A DNA stretch of 64,000 nucleotides, from the NCBI RefSeq assembly GCF_000698595.1, contig NZ_JFHC01000010.1, positions 82,306-146,305 of the forward strand, given 5' to 3'. Of the stretch, positions 23,183-31,758 are shown piece after piece. The notes under the pieces are model-generated. The model searched no databases. It had not been told where the DNA came from and worked only from the letters and a program-made list of their open reading frames with translations. The translations under genes and the position numbers were made by a program. The DNA comes from Caballeronia glathei. Lineage in GTDB: Bacteria > Pseudomonadota > Gammaproteobacteria > Burkholderiales > Burkholderiaceae. Each line of letters opens with the position of its first letter. Within the stretch, counting starts at the first letter, position 1.

Positions 23183-23884
23183 ATGCCCAGCAGTATCCTC
23201 GTCATTGAAGACGAACCCGCGATCTCCGAACTGATCTCGGTGAATCTGCAACACGCGGGACATTGCCCGATCCGCGCGTATAACGCGGAACAGGCGCAAA
23301 ATCTGATCAGCGACGTCCTGCCCGATCTCGTGCTGCTCGACTGGATGCTGCCGGGCAAATCCGGCATCGCATTCGCGCGCGAGCTGCGCAACAACGAGCG
23401 CACCAAGCACATTCCGATCATCATGCTGACCGCTCGCGGCGACGAGCAGGACAAGGTGCTCGGCCTCGAAATCGGTGCGGACGACTACGTCACGAAGCCG
23501 TTCTCGCCGAAGGAACTGATGGCGCGCATCAAGGCGGTGCTGCGCCGCCGCGCGCCTCAGCTGACCGAAGACGTGGTTGCGATCAACGGCCTGCGCCTCG
23601 ACCCGGCGACGCACCGCGTGGCCGCGAGCCACTCGGGCAGCGACATCAAGCTCGACCTCGGCCCGACCGAATTCCGGCTGCTGCATTTCTTCATGACGCA
23701 TCCGGAGCGCGTGCACAGCCGCACGCAACTGCTCGACCAGGTCTGGGGCGATCACGTGTTCGTGGAGGAGCGTACCGTCGACGTGCACATCAAGCGCCTG
23801 CGCGCGGCGCTGAAGCCCGCGGGCTGCGATGCTATGATCGAAACGGTGCGCGGCAGCGGCTACCGGCTGGCCAAGAGCGCCTGA
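23183..23884 (+). CDS. phoB: Phosphate regulon response regulator PhoB
   Basis: The 233-aa OmpR-family transcription factor activates Pho genes when phosphorylated by PhoR. The receiver domain (1-120) has the acidic pair in VIEDEPA, the phospho-acceptor Asp in VLLDWMLPG near residue 53, the Thr in MLTARGDE and the Lys in TKPFSPKEL. The winged helix domain (about 130-230) ends ERTVDVHIKRLRAAL and VRGSGYRL. The ATG at 23183 has AGAGG just upstream; an in-frame GTG at 23177 would add two residues. Confidence 0.97.
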   Translation: MPSSILVIEDEPAISELISVNLQHAGHCPIRAYNAEQAQNLISDVLPDLVLLDWMLPGKSGIAFARELRNNERTKHIPIIMLTARGDEQDKVLGLEIGADDYVTKPFSPKELMARIKAVLRRRAPQLTEDVVAINGLRLDPATHRVAASHSGSDIKLDLGPTEFRLLHFFMTHPERVHSRTQLLDQVWGDHVFVEERTVDVHIKRLRAALKPAGCDAMIETVRGSGYRLAKSA

Positions 23885-23917
23885 CGCACGGCCGTTTCCA
23901 CTCTTCGATTCGCCTAC

Positions 23918-25231
23918 ATGAACATCATCTGGACGCGCTCGCTCGTGTCCCTTGCGTTGCTCGCGGCGCTGAGCGCGATCGTCGGCGCGATTTTCGGCGT
24001 GCGCATCGCGCTCGTGTTCGCGGTGGTGATGCTCGTGGTCCAGGGTTTTTTCAGCACCTTCCACACGCAGCGCCTGTGGCGCCTGCTCGACGCGCCCGTC
24101 TACGGAGAAGTGCCGAGCGCGCTCGGCGTCTGGGGCGAGATCTACTACCGGCTGCACAAGCTCGCGAAGCGCTGGCACGCGCAGGTGCGCCAGGTCGAGC
24201 AGCAGCACTCGCGCTTCATCCAGGCGATCCAGGCGTCGCCGAACGGCGTCGCGATGCTCGACGACCATGATCAGATCGAGTGGTGCAACGCGATTGCGGA
24301 GACGCATTTCGGCCTCGACGCGAAGCGCGACCTGCGTCAGCACATCACGCATCTGGTGCGGCAGCCGGAGTTCGTGCGCTACCTGAATTCGCACCACTAC
24401 GAGGAAATGCTCGTCATGCGCGGCATGGGGGCGAACCGGCAGCATACGTTGTCGGTGCAGGTGTTTCCGTACGGTGAGAACCGCAAGCTGATTCTCACGC
24501 AGGACATCACCGAACTCGAGCGCACGGATTCGATGCGGCGCGACTTCGTCGCGAACGTGTCGCACGAACTGAAGACGCCGCTCACGGTGCTGTCGGGATT
24601 TCTCGAGACGATGCGCGAGTTGCCGCTCGACGAGGCCGACCGCGCGCGCTATCTGGAGATGATGGACCAGCAGGCTTCGCGGATGCAGAACATCGTGCGC
24701 GACCTCCTCACGCTCGCCAATCTGGAGGGCGACATGCGTCCTCCGGGCGACGGGCTGCTCGACATGCGCGCGGTGATGCGCCATCTCGAGGACGACGCGA
24801 ACAGTCTTTCGGGGGGCAGGCACCGGATCATTTTTCGCGCCGATGAGTCGCTCACGGTGGCGGGCGCCGAGACGGAGATCGTGAGCGCGCTGGCCAATCT
24901 TGTGACGAATGCGATCCGCTATACGCCGGATGGCGGGACGATCGACGTGGCGTGGCATCGCGTTCAGGATCGCGCGGTGTTTTCGGTGCGCGACAGCGGA
25001 CTGGGCATTCCGGCGGAGCATATTCCGCGGCTCACGGAGCGGTTTTATCGCGTGGACCGCAGCCGGTCGCGGGACACCGGCGGCACCGGGCTGGGCCTTG
25101 CGATCGTCAAGCACGTGTTGCAGCGGCATCATGCCGAACTCGATGTCAAAAGCGAAGAAGGGCGCGGGAGCACGTTCATCGTACGGTTTCCTGCGTCGCG
25201 GACGGCGGCGCGGAAGTCGATCGCTGCATAG
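23918..25231 (+). CDS. phoR: Phosphate regulon sensor kinase PhoR
   Basis: The 437-aa membrane histidine kinase controls PhoB. Two hydrophobic segments (about residues 8-45) anchor a protein with no sizeable periplasmic domain, as expected for PhoR, which senses phosphate through Pst and PhoU. A PAS-like region (about 95-185) is followed by the H box FVANVSHELKTPL near residue 215, N box NLVTNAIRYTP, and the G boxes DSGLGIP and GGTGLGLAIVKH. It starts 33 bases after phoB and is the last gene of the run. Confidence 0.96.
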   Translation: MNIIWTRSLVSLALLAALSAIVGAIFGVRIALVFAVVMLVVQGFFSTFHTQRLWRLLDAPVYGEVPSALGVWGEIYYRLHKLAKRWHAQVRQVEQQHSRFIQAIQASPNGVAMLDDHDQIEWCNAIAETHFGLDAKRDLRQHITHLVRQPEFVRYLNSHHYEEMLVMRGMGANRQHTLSVQVFPYGENRKLILTQDITELERTDSMRRDFVANVSHELKTPLTVLSGFLETMRELPLDEADRARYLEMMDQQASRMQNIVRDLLTLANLEGDMRPPGDGLLDMRAVMRHLEDDANSLSGGRHRIIFRADESLTVAGAETEIVSALANLVTNAIRYTPDGGTIDVAWHRVQDRAVFSVRDSGLGIPAEHIPRLTERFYRVDRSRSRDTGGTGLGLAIVKHVLQRHHAELDVKSEEGRGSTFIVRFPASRTAARKSIAA

Positions 25232-25264
25232 GCTTGGTTTTTTGCTTTCGCCGTACGGGGGGGT

Positions 25265-25425
25265 CTGCTGGCGCTCGGGGTTGGGGTTTGTTGAACCGTT
25301 TGATGCGCTTCGGCTTCTGTGAAACTTGCGTTGTTATCGGTCTATTAGCTTCGCCCCTGTGCGGGGCGGCAGTTACTTTCTTTGCTGCTGCAAAGAAAGT
25401 AACCAAGAAAGCAGCTATGGGGTAA
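25265..25425 (+). repeat. Repeat copy A, ending in a perfect hairpin
   Basis: This block begins near GGCGCTCGGG, runs through TGATGCGCTTCGGCTTCTGT and CGCCCCTGTGCGGGGCGGC, and ends with a perfect 13-bp hairpin (25372-25384 with 25391-25403). Its first 105 bases recur inverted at 25845-25945 and 25966-26075. A short frame within it is open but is most likely not a gene. Confidence 0.8.
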
Positions 25426-25844
25426 GCGGTGTTAGGACGTGATCACAATTGAGTCATTAAGAGTGGCTCGACCGTGGGAGTGTCCACCTCTGTACGTCGA
25501 GCGGATGGGTACGCGGACCCACTGCGTCGTCCCGCCGTTAAACGGAGTGGTAAAGCAATCATCCATCCGTCCTCGCTTCGCTCCGACGCGAGGTGCGTCA
25601 CAACAAAACGCTTCGTTTTTTGCCGCGAGTGACGCTTTCGTCATCTTGCGGCGCATGCCTAGCACGCTACAAACCCCACGCCGGGCACGCAGTGCCGAGG
25701 CGGATGAATGACTGCCTTACCATTCCGCTTAATGGCGCGATGACACAGTGGGTCCGCGTACCAAGTCCCTTTGTTATGTAAGGGGGACACTCCCACGGTC
25801 GGGCCACTCTGAAAAACTTAAACGTGGTCACGTCCTAACACCGC
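25426..25844. repeat. Large imperfect foldback (inverted repeat) element
   Basis: The left arm (about 25426-25575) and the right arm (about 25695-25844) are inverted copies of one another with roughly three of four bases matching; the outermost 15 bases (25426-25440 with 25830-25844) are identical, and GGTACGCGGACCCACTG recurs in the middle of each arm. About 120 bases lie between. No transposase or full gene is present. A transcript would form a very long hairpin. Confidence 0.8.
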
Positions 25845-25945
25845 CGCCCCGCACAGGGGCGAAGCTAATAGACCAATATCAAATCAAGTTTCGTAGGAGC
25901 GGAGGCGCATCAAACGGCGTAAACCACAACCCGAGCGCCAGCGGC
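25845..25945 (-). repeat. Repeat copy B (inverted relative to copy A)
   Basis: Read on the minus strand it repeats copy A: GGCGCTCGGG, a CCGTTTGATGCGC segment, GGTCTATTAGCTTCGCCCC and TGTGCGGGGCGGC. It joins the right arm of the foldback directly, so copies A and B extend the inverted symmetry outwards. Confidence 0.8.
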
Positions 25946-25965
25946 ATGCGCGTGCAAAGAAAGTG

Positions 25966-26085
25966 ACTGCCGCCCCGCACAGGGGCGAAGCCAATAGACC
26001 AAGAACAAAGCAAGTTTCACAGAAGCCGAAGCGCATCAAACGGCGCAAACCACAAACCCGAGCGCCAGCGGCAAAACTCCGGCAA
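25966..26085 (-). repeat. Repeat copy C (tandem with copy B)
   Basis: A third copy in the same orientation as copy B, starting about 122 bases after it. It is closer to copy A than B is (for example GCTTCGGCTTCTGTGAAACT is shared with A) and is preceded by half of the hairpin sequence (CAAAGAAAGT at 25954-25963). Confidence 0.8.
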
Positions 26086-26154
26086 GTACTGACCCCCGAC
26101 CAACCAAACCACGCCCAAGCAAAAAAAGAGAACAAAGCAAAAAAGCCCAGCCGC

Positions 26155-28218
26155 TCAGGCACAGAATTTCGACAGTAACCCCAGTTGCGCATTGCGCATG
26201 GCCCTGCCGGGCCGCCGGCGCCGATAATGTCCGTCGCTCTGCATGAGCCACGCCGACTGGTTGTCGCCGAGAAACACCGACAAACCCTCCGCGATCACGC
26301 GGCGCTTCAATCGCCGGTCCCTGATCGGAAACGCGACTTCCACGCGGCGAAAGAAGTTGCGGTCCATCCAGTCCGCACTCGACAAGTACACATTCTCCTT
26401 GCCCGCCGCGTAAAAATAGAAGATCCGGTGATGCTCCAGAAAACGCCCGACAATCGAGCGCACCGTGATGTTCTCCGACAGATCCTCGACCCCCGGCTTG
26501 AGCGAGCACACGCCGCGCACGATCAGATCGATCTTCACGCCCGCCTGCGACGCCTCGTAAAGCGCGCTGATCACGGTCGGCTCGAGCAGCGCGTTCATCT
26601 TCGCGACGATGCGCGCCTTCCTGCCGGCGCGCGCCTCGTCGGCTTCGGCGCGAATCGCGTCGATGAGCCTCGGGTGCAGCGTGAACGGCGACTGCCAGAT
26701 CTGATGCAGCCCGATCTCGCCGCCGATGCCGGTCAGTTGCTGAAACACGTGATGCACGTCCTCGCAGAGTTCCTGGTCGGCGGTCATCATGCCGAAGTCG
26801 GTGTAAAGACGCGCCGTGCGCGGATGATAGTTGCCCGTGCCGAGATGCACGTAACGCTTGAGCATCATCTTGCCGTCCTGCGAGACGCGCCGCACGATCA
26901 GCATCATCTTCGCGTGGCACTTGTGGCCCACCACCCCGTACACCACGTGCGCGCCGACCGCTTCCAGCTGCGCCGCCCAGTTGATGTTCGTCTCCTCGTC
27001 GAAGCGCGCGAGCAGTTCCACCACCACCGTCACTTCCTTGCCGTTGCGCGCGGCCTGCATCAGCGCGTCCATCAGCGGCGAATCGGTGCCGGTGCGGTAG
27101 ATGGTCTGCTTGATCGCGACGACCTGCGGGTCCTTCGCCGCCTGCAGCAGCAGTTCGAGCACCGGCTGGAAGCTCTCGTACGGATGGTGCAGCAGGATGT
27201 CGCCCTGATCGATCGCATCGAAAAGATTCGATGCATTCGCGATTTCCTTCGGCACGGACGGAATATGCGGGACGAACTTGAGATCCGGCCGGTCGACCAT
27301 CTCGGGCAACTGCATCAGGCGCACCAGATTGACCGGCCCGTTCACGCGATAGCAGTCGCGCTCGTTCAGCTGGCTTTCGTCGAGCAGCCGCCGGATCATG
27401 TGCGGCGGCGTATCGGCCGATACCTCCAGCCGCACCGCGTTGCCGAGGTGCCGCGCCGGCAGTTCGCCCTGAAGCGCGACGCGCAGGTTGGTGATTTCGT
27501 CCTCGTCGACGAACAGTTCGCTGTTGCGCGTGATGCGGAACTGGTTGCAGCTTCGCACGTTCAGGTGCGGGAACAGTTCGTCGACGAAGTGCTGCATCAG
27601 CGAGCTGAGCAGCACGAAACCGTGCGGATAACCCGAGAGCGCCTCCGGCATGCGCACGAGGCGCGGCAGCGCGCGCGGCGCCTGCACGATGCCCATCACC
27701 GCCTGGCGGCCGAACGCGTCCTTGCCCTCGAGCTCGACGACGAAGTTCAGGCTCTTGTTGAGCACGCGCGGAAACGGATGCGCGGGGTCGAGCCCGATCG
27801 GCGTGAGCACCGGCAGCAGTTCGTTGTAGAAGTATTCGCGCGCCCAGGCGGTCTGCTGCTCGCTCCACGCTTCGACGCCGTGAAAATAGATGCCTTCGCT
27901 CTCGAGCGCGGGCAGCACGATGTCGTGAAGCATCGCGTACTGCTGGCGCACGAGCCGGTGCGCCCGCTCGACAACGAGATCGTAGACGTGCTGCAGCGAC
28001 ATGCCGTCGGGCGAGAGCGAGCCCGGGTTGTCGCGCATCTGCTCCTGCAGGCCCGCCATGCGGACTTCGAAAAACTCGTCGAGATTGCTGCTCGTGATGC
28101 AGATGAAGCGAAGGCGTTCGAGCAGGGGAACGGACGTGTCGGCGGCCTGCGCCAGCACGCGTTCGTTGAAACCAAGAATGCCCAGTTCGCGATTGAGTAG
28201 CGGGTGGCGTATGGACAT
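26155..28218 (-). CDS. ppk: Polyphosphate kinase 1
   Basis: The 687-aa enzyme polymerises the gamma phosphate of ATP into polyphosphate. The N-terminal domain begins NRELGILGFNERVL and SSNLDEFFEVRMAG. The catalytic half has VGHKCHAKMMLIVRR, whose second His is the autophosphorylated residue, plus HLGTGNYHPRTARLYTDFG and the second HKD-like site SSADWMDRNFFRRVE. The ATG at 28218 was chosen because the likely promoter (-10 at 28266-28271) would cut into any longer version. It is divergent from ppx, unlike the E. coli ppk-ppx operon. Confidence 0.96.
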   Translation of the reverse strand: MSIRHPLLNRELGILGFNERVLAQAADTSVPLLERLRFICITSSNLDEFFEVRMAGLQEQMRDNPGSLSPDGMSLQHVYDLVVERAHRLVRQQYAMLHDIVLPALESEGIYFHGVEAWSEQQTAWAREYFYNELLPVLTPIGLDPAHPFPRVLNKSLNFVVELEGKDAFGRQAVMGIVQAPRALPRLVRMPEALSGYPHGFVLLSSLMQHFVDELFPHLNVRSCNQFRITRNSELFVDEDEITNLRVALQGELPARHLGNAVRLEVSADTPPHMIRRLLDESQLNERDCYRVNGPVNLVRLMQLPEMVDRPDLKFVPHIPSVPKEIANASNLFDAIDQGDILLHHPYESFQPVLELLLQAAKDPQVVAIKQTIYRTGTDSPLMDALMQAARNGKEVTVVVELLARFDEETNINWAAQLEAVGAHVVYGVVGHKCHAKMMLIVRRVSQDGKMMLKRYVHLGTGNYHPRTARLYTDFGMMTADQELCEDVHHVFQQLTGIGGEIGLHQIWQSPFTLHPRLIDAIRAEADEARAGRKARIVAKMNALLEPTVISALYEASQAGVKIDLIVRGVCSLKPGVEDLSENITVRSIVGRFLEHHRIFYFYAAGKENVYLSSADWMDRNFFRRVEVAFPIRDRRLKRRVIAEGLSVFLGDNQSAWLMQSDGHYRRRRPGRAMRNAQLGLLSKFCA

Positions 28219-28265
28219 CAGCAGGGGAAATGGAGGGTCGGTCGAAAGGGCGACGGAACCTTCGG

Positions 28266-28313
28266 ATAATCTCACAGTAAGATTAATGTTTTGTGACAGT
28301 CGCAGTGTCACAA
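28266..28313 (-). promoter_or_regulatory. Pho-box-like site, palindrome and -10 of ppk
   Basis: On the minus strand CTGTCAC (28293-28299) and CATTAAT (28282-28288) are separated by AAAA, and GATTAT (28266-28271) follows after ten bases, the same spacing as at pstS. The second heptamer is a poor match. The first lies in a perfect 8-bp palindrome, TTGTGACA-N7-TGTCACAA (28291-28313). Start of transcription would be near 28259, 40 bases before ppk. Confidence 0.5.
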
Positions 28314-28441
28314 ATTCTACGCGGAAAGGGAATAGCGTCGCTTGAGCGGGGCGCCCGGCGCCGCGCATGGATTAGAATTGGTGCGGCGCCGCGGCGCGCT
28401 CCCGCTGTGCGCTCTTTTCCCCCATGAATTCTGGATACCCG

Positions 28442-29953
28442 ATGGTCACTCAACCGCACCTTCTTGCCGCCGTAGACCTCGGATCGAACAGCTTCCGGCT
28501 CATCGTCGGACGCGTCGAGGAAACGACGGCTGGTAGCCAGATCTATCAGGTCGATGCGCTGCGCGAGCCCGTGCGGCTTGCAGCCGGCCTCTCCCGCGAC
28601 AAATATCTCGACCGCGCGTCGCAACTGCGCGGCTGGGATGCGCTCAAGCGCTTCGGCGAACGGTTGCGCGATTTTCACCCGGACCACGTGCGCGCGGTCG
28701 CGACCAATACGCTGCGCGTCGCGAAGAATGCAGACGAATTTCTCGCCGAGGCGCAGGCCGCGCTCGGCTTTCCGATCGAAGTGATCGCGGGCCGCGAGGA
28801 AGCGCGGCTCATCTATGCGGGCGCCGCGCACTCGGTGCCGGCGAGCGCGGGCAAGCGTCTCGTCGTGGACATCGGCGGCGGCTCGACGGAGTTCATCATC
28901 GGCGCGCACTACACGCCGATCCACATGGAAAGCCTCTACATCGGCTGCGTGAGCCACAGCAGGCAGTTCTTCGCGGCGGGCAACGTCGACGAATACACGA
29001 TGCGCCAGGCCGAACTCGCCGCCAAGCGCGAAATCCAGATCATCTCCAGCGAGTACAAGGAGACGGGCTGGGATCAGGCGATCGGGTCCTCTGGCACGGC
29101 GCGCGCGCTCGCCGAACTCGTCGAGGCGAACGGCTTCAACGATCCGCACGTCACGCACGGCATTTCGCGCGGCGGGCTGGAGCGCCTGAAGCGCGCGCTG
29201 ATCAAGGCGGAGAACGTGAACCGGCTGAAGCTCGTCGCGCTGAAGCCGGACCGGGTGCCGGTGCTCGCGGGCGGGCTGTCGATCATGCTCGGCGTGTTCG
29301 AGGAGCTCGGCATCGATTACGTCGACACGACCGACGGCGCGCTGCGGCTCGGCGTGCTCTACGACCTGCTTGGCCGTTCGCAGCATCAGGACATGCGCAC
29401 GGTGACGGTGGAAGGTTTCAAGCGGCGCTACGGCGTCGACGCGGCCCAGTCCGAGCGCATCGGGGAGCTGGCGATCAGCTTCTACGACCAGTTCAACGAA
29501 CCCGACGACGAACGCCGCGAGGAAAACCGCATGTTCCTCGCGTGGGCGGCGGCGCTGCACGAGATCGGCCTGTCGATCGCGCACAGCGCGTACCACAAGC
29601 ATTCGGCCTACATCACGAGCCACGCCGACATGCCGGGTTTCTCACGCACCGATCAGGCGCGGCTCGCGGCGCTCGTGCTTGGCCACGCGGGCAAGCTCGG
29701 CAAGCTCGCCCATGCACGCGACATCGACTGGACGCTGCTTTTCTGCCTGCGCCTCGCGGCGCTCCTGTGTCGCCGGCGCGCCGATGCGCACCTGCCGGCG
29801 ATCGAGGTGGAGCAGGCGGGCGGCGGCTTCGACGTGCGTCTGCCGAACGAATGGGTCGTGAACAATCCGCTCACCGACTACAGCCTCGTTCAGGAAGCGG
29901 CTGAATGGGAGAAGATCGGGCGGCGCTACCGGGTGGTCTATACCGGGGTTTGA
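28442..29953 (+). CDS. ppx: Exopolyphosphatase
   Basis: The 503-aa enzyme removes terminal phosphate from polyphosphate. The actin-like ATPase fold of the Ppx/GppA family is shown by AAVDLGSNSFRLIVG at the start, NTLRVAKN, the catalytic Glu region GREEARLIYAGAA, VVDIGGGSTEF and GSSGTARAL. The C-terminal half is an HD-like helical domain (EIGLSIAHSAYHKHSAYI). The ATG at 28442 starts MVTQPHLLAAVDLG; an in-frame ATG at 28424 is possible. It faces away from ppk with a shared control region. Confidence 0.95.
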   Translation: MVTQPHLLAAVDLGSNSFRLIVGRVEETTAGSQIYQVDALREPVRLAAGLSRDKYLDRASQLRGWDALKRFGERLRDFHPDHVRAVATNTLRVAKNADEFLAEAQAALGFPIEVIAGREEARLIYAGAAHSVPASAGKRLVVDIGGGSTEFIIGAHYTPIHMESLYIGCVSHSRQFFAAGNVDEYTMRQAELAAKREIQIISSEYKETGWDQAIGSSGTARALAELVEANGFNDPHVTHGISRGGLERLKRALIKAENVNRLKLVALKPDRVPVLAGGLSIMLGVFEELGIDYVDTTDGALRLGVLYDLLGRSQHQDMRTVTVEGFKRRYGVDAAQSERIGELAISFYDQFNEPDDERREENRMFLAWAAALHEIGLSIAHSAYHKHSAYITSHADMPGFSRTDQARLAALVLGHAGKLGKLAHARDIDWTLLFCLRLAALLCRRRADAHLPAIEVEQAGGGFDVRLPNEWVVNNPLTDYSLVQEAAEWEKIGRRYRVVYTGV

Positions 29954-30004
29954 GGCGGCGAATACCAGCATCTCTGTAACGCTGGTCTTTAGCTGCACAG
30001 AACG

Positions 30005-30039
30005 AAAGGCCCGGCGCCGTGAAGGCGCCGGGCCTTTTT
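30005..30039. terminator. Bidirectional terminator between ppx and olsB
   Basis: A perfect 14-bp stem (30005-30018 with 30024-30037, five-base loop) flanked by A and T runs serves the convergent ppx and olsB genes. Confidence 0.88.
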
Positions 30040-30062
30040 CGATACACGCGCCGCCGCAGGGC

Positions 30063-30884
30063 TCAGCGCGCGTCGCCCATGAAGTGACGTGCGTAGCGCG
30101 CGTTGATATCCGACAGGCGAAAGAGCGTGAGGAAATCCGCCGTGTTGAAGTCGGGGTCCCATGCGGGCGCGCCGCAGATCTTCGCGCCGAGCCGCAAGTA
30201 GCCCTTCACGAGCGGCGGCGGGCTCACTTCGATACCCGTGCGCAGTTCATCCACCGGCAGCGGCGTGTGGGCAAACGCGCGGTATTCGGGGGCCGTCAGC
30301 GCATCGGCGCGCAGCGAATCGTAGAGGTTCGCCGCGAAGTGTCCGCCGTCGCTCATGCCGACGCTCGCGCAGCCGATCATCGTTTCGTAGCCGTTCTGCA
30401 TCATGTACGCGGCGAGCCCGCCCCACAGCGACATGATCACCGCGCCGTTGCGGTAGTCGGGATGCACGCACGTGCGGCCCACCTCGACGAGCTTCGGCCG
30501 CAGATGCGTGAGACGCGAGACGTCGAATTCGCTTTCCGCATAGAGGCGCCCGATGCGCGCGGCCTGATGCGGCGGCAGCACGCGATAGGTGCCGACCACT
30601 TTCAGCGTGTCGAGGTCGCGCACGAGCAGGTGGTCGCAATAGGCGTCGAAGGCGTCGACGTCGAGGCCCGCGGGGCCCGTGAGACGCGCGCCCATTTCTT
30701 CGGAAAACACGCGATAGCGCAGGCGTTGGGCCTCGCGAAGGGCGTCGTCGGAGCGAGCCCAGGCAACCTGCAGCCGATGCTGTCCCGTGACGGCGACAGC
30801 AGCGCGCGGCAGTCGGCGGCGCGAGTCGGGCGCAGGCGATGCGAGCGCTCCGAACGGCAAGGCAGGCGTCGGCGAATCTTGCAT
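30063..30884 (-). CDS. olsB: L-ornithine N-alpha-acyltransferase (GNAT family, OlsB-like)
   Basis: The 273-aa protein matches OlsB, which transfers a 3-hydroxyacyl chain from ACP to ornithine, the first step of ornithine lipid synthesis. Visible family segments are LRYRVFSEEMGAR, the acidic DAFDAYCDHLLVRD, VVGTYRVL, EVGRTCVHPDYRNG and LVKGYLRLGAKICG. The ATG at 30884 has GAGGA about eight bases upstream, so a longer frame to 30983 was not used. Ornithine lipids replace phospholipids under phosphate limitation in many bacteria, which suits its place beside ppx. No Pho box was found ahead of it. Confidence 0.8.
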   Translation of the reverse strand: MQDSPTPALPFGALASPAPDSRRRLPRAAVAVTGQHRLQVAWARSDDALREAQRLRYRVFSEEMGARLTGPAGLDVDAFDAYCDHLLVRDLDTLKVVGTYRVLPPHQAARIGRLYAESEFDVSRLTHLRPKLVEVGRTCVHPDYRNGAVIMSLWGGLAAYMMQNGYETMIGCASVGMSDGGHFAANLYDSLRADALTAPEYRAFAHTPLPVDELRTGIEVSPPPLVKGYLRLGAKICGAPAWDPDFNTADFLTLFRLSDINARYARHFMGDAR

Positions 30885-31019
30885 TGGCGTTCCTCGATAG
30901 GACGTGGCTAGGTCCTCGCCAATGTAGTAACCGGCCATTACGAATGCATGGCATGCGGATGACGTTTCCATGAATCGCCACACGCTGGCCGTGCAGGTCC
31001 TCGCAAGTGTGTCCGGTGC

Positions 31020-31478
31020 CTAGAGCAGGTCGGGGCTCGTGACCGCGCGCAGCACGAGCTGCCCGTCGCCCGCGCGCGGGCGCTGCTGGAACCACCAGAC
31101 GCCCGCCTTCTTGATCGACCACTCCGCTTCGCTCCCCGTGAAGAGCAGGGCGGCGACGCGGCCGAGCGTCGGCTGATGGCCGACCACGATCACGGTTTGC
31201 GCGATCCCGTCGGGCCAGCCCGCGGCCTCGAGCACGGCCTGCGCGCTGCCGCCCGGCGCGAGTGACTCGACGGCGCGATACCGGTCGCCGAACGCCTCGG
31301 CGGTCTGGATCGTGCGCGTCGCGGGACTGGCGAGAAACACGGCGTCCTCGTCGATGCGGCTTCGCAGCCATTTCGCCATGGCCTGCGCCTGCTTGCGGCC
31401 GCGCGGCGTGAGCTGGCGCACGAGATCGCTCGCGGCCTGGTCTTCGGCTTCAGCGTGACGCCATAGAATGAGATTCAT
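31020..31478 (-). CDS. sixA: Phosphohistidine phosphatase SixA
   Basis: The 152-aa protein belongs to the histidine phosphatase (phosphoglycerate mutase-like) superfamily: the catalytic His lies in LWRHAEAE at residue 8, followed by LTPRGRKQA, SPATRTIQTAE and the second His in VVGHQPTLG. SixA removes phosphate from histidine of phosphotransfer proteins; in E. coli targets are ArcB and the PTS protein NPr. It lies 135 bases upstream of olsB on the same strand. Confidence 0.88.
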   Translation of the reverse strand: MNLILWRHAEAEDQAASDLVRQLTPRGRKQAQAMAKWLRSRIDEDAVFLASPATRTIQTAEAFGDRYRAVESLAPGGSAQAVLEAAGWPDGIAQTVIVVGHQPTLGRVAALLFTGSEAEWSIKKAGVWWFQQRPRAGDGQLVLRAVTSPDLL

Positions 31479-31632
31479 CGATTGTCTCCGTCGCTTGATT
31501 TATCCGCTGGTTGCATTGCGCGTTCGTGTCTTGCGCCTCTTTCGTCTCTTTCGACACCGAAACGCGGCCCGCGTGCCGCAAGCACGCCATGTCGGAAAGC
31601 GTTGGGGTATCAAGTATCGGCGACGCTTTTCA

Positions 31633-31661
31633 TTGCACGCAGGTCGGGAAAACGCTAGAAT
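31633..31661 (+). promoter_or_regulatory. Sigma-70 promoter of tRNA-Pro
   Basis: TTGCAC (31633-31638) and TAGAAT (31656-31661) are 17 bases apart, giving a start near 31668, five bases ahead of the mature tRNA. Confidence 0.7.
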
Positions 31662-31672
31662 CTGCGGCTTGT

Positions 31673-31749
31673 CGGAGCGTAGCGCAGCCTGGTAGCGCAT
31701 CTGATTTGGGATCAGAGGGTCGAAGGTTCGAATCCTTTCGCTCCGACCA
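31673..31749 (+). tRNA. tRNA-Pro (anticodon TGG)
   Basis: The 77-base gene folds into a cloverleaf: 7-bp acceptor stem (CGGAGCG at 31673-31679 with CGCTCCG at 31739-31745), anticodon loop TTTGGGA (31705-31711) with anticodon TGG at 31707-31709, T-loop GGTTCGAATCC, and an encoded CCA end (31747-31749). Confidence 0.98.
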
Positions 31750-31758
31750 CGATACAAG

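Noticed and set aside
25297..25425. Short open frame within repeat copy A, with a Cys/Leu-rich translation
   Set aside because: The same frame recurs in the inverted copies with the repeat sequence; the constraint appears to be on DNA, not on protein. No ribosome binding site.
29964..29986. ACCAGC/GCTGGT dyad just after ppx as a terminator
   Set aside because: Only six pairs and a short T-run; the perfect 14-bp hairpin at 30005-30037 is the better terminator.
31673..31749. tRNA-Pro as an integration site for a mobile element
   Set aside because: No integrase gene and no repeat of the tRNA 3' end was found nearby; genes on both sides are ordinary chromosomal ones.
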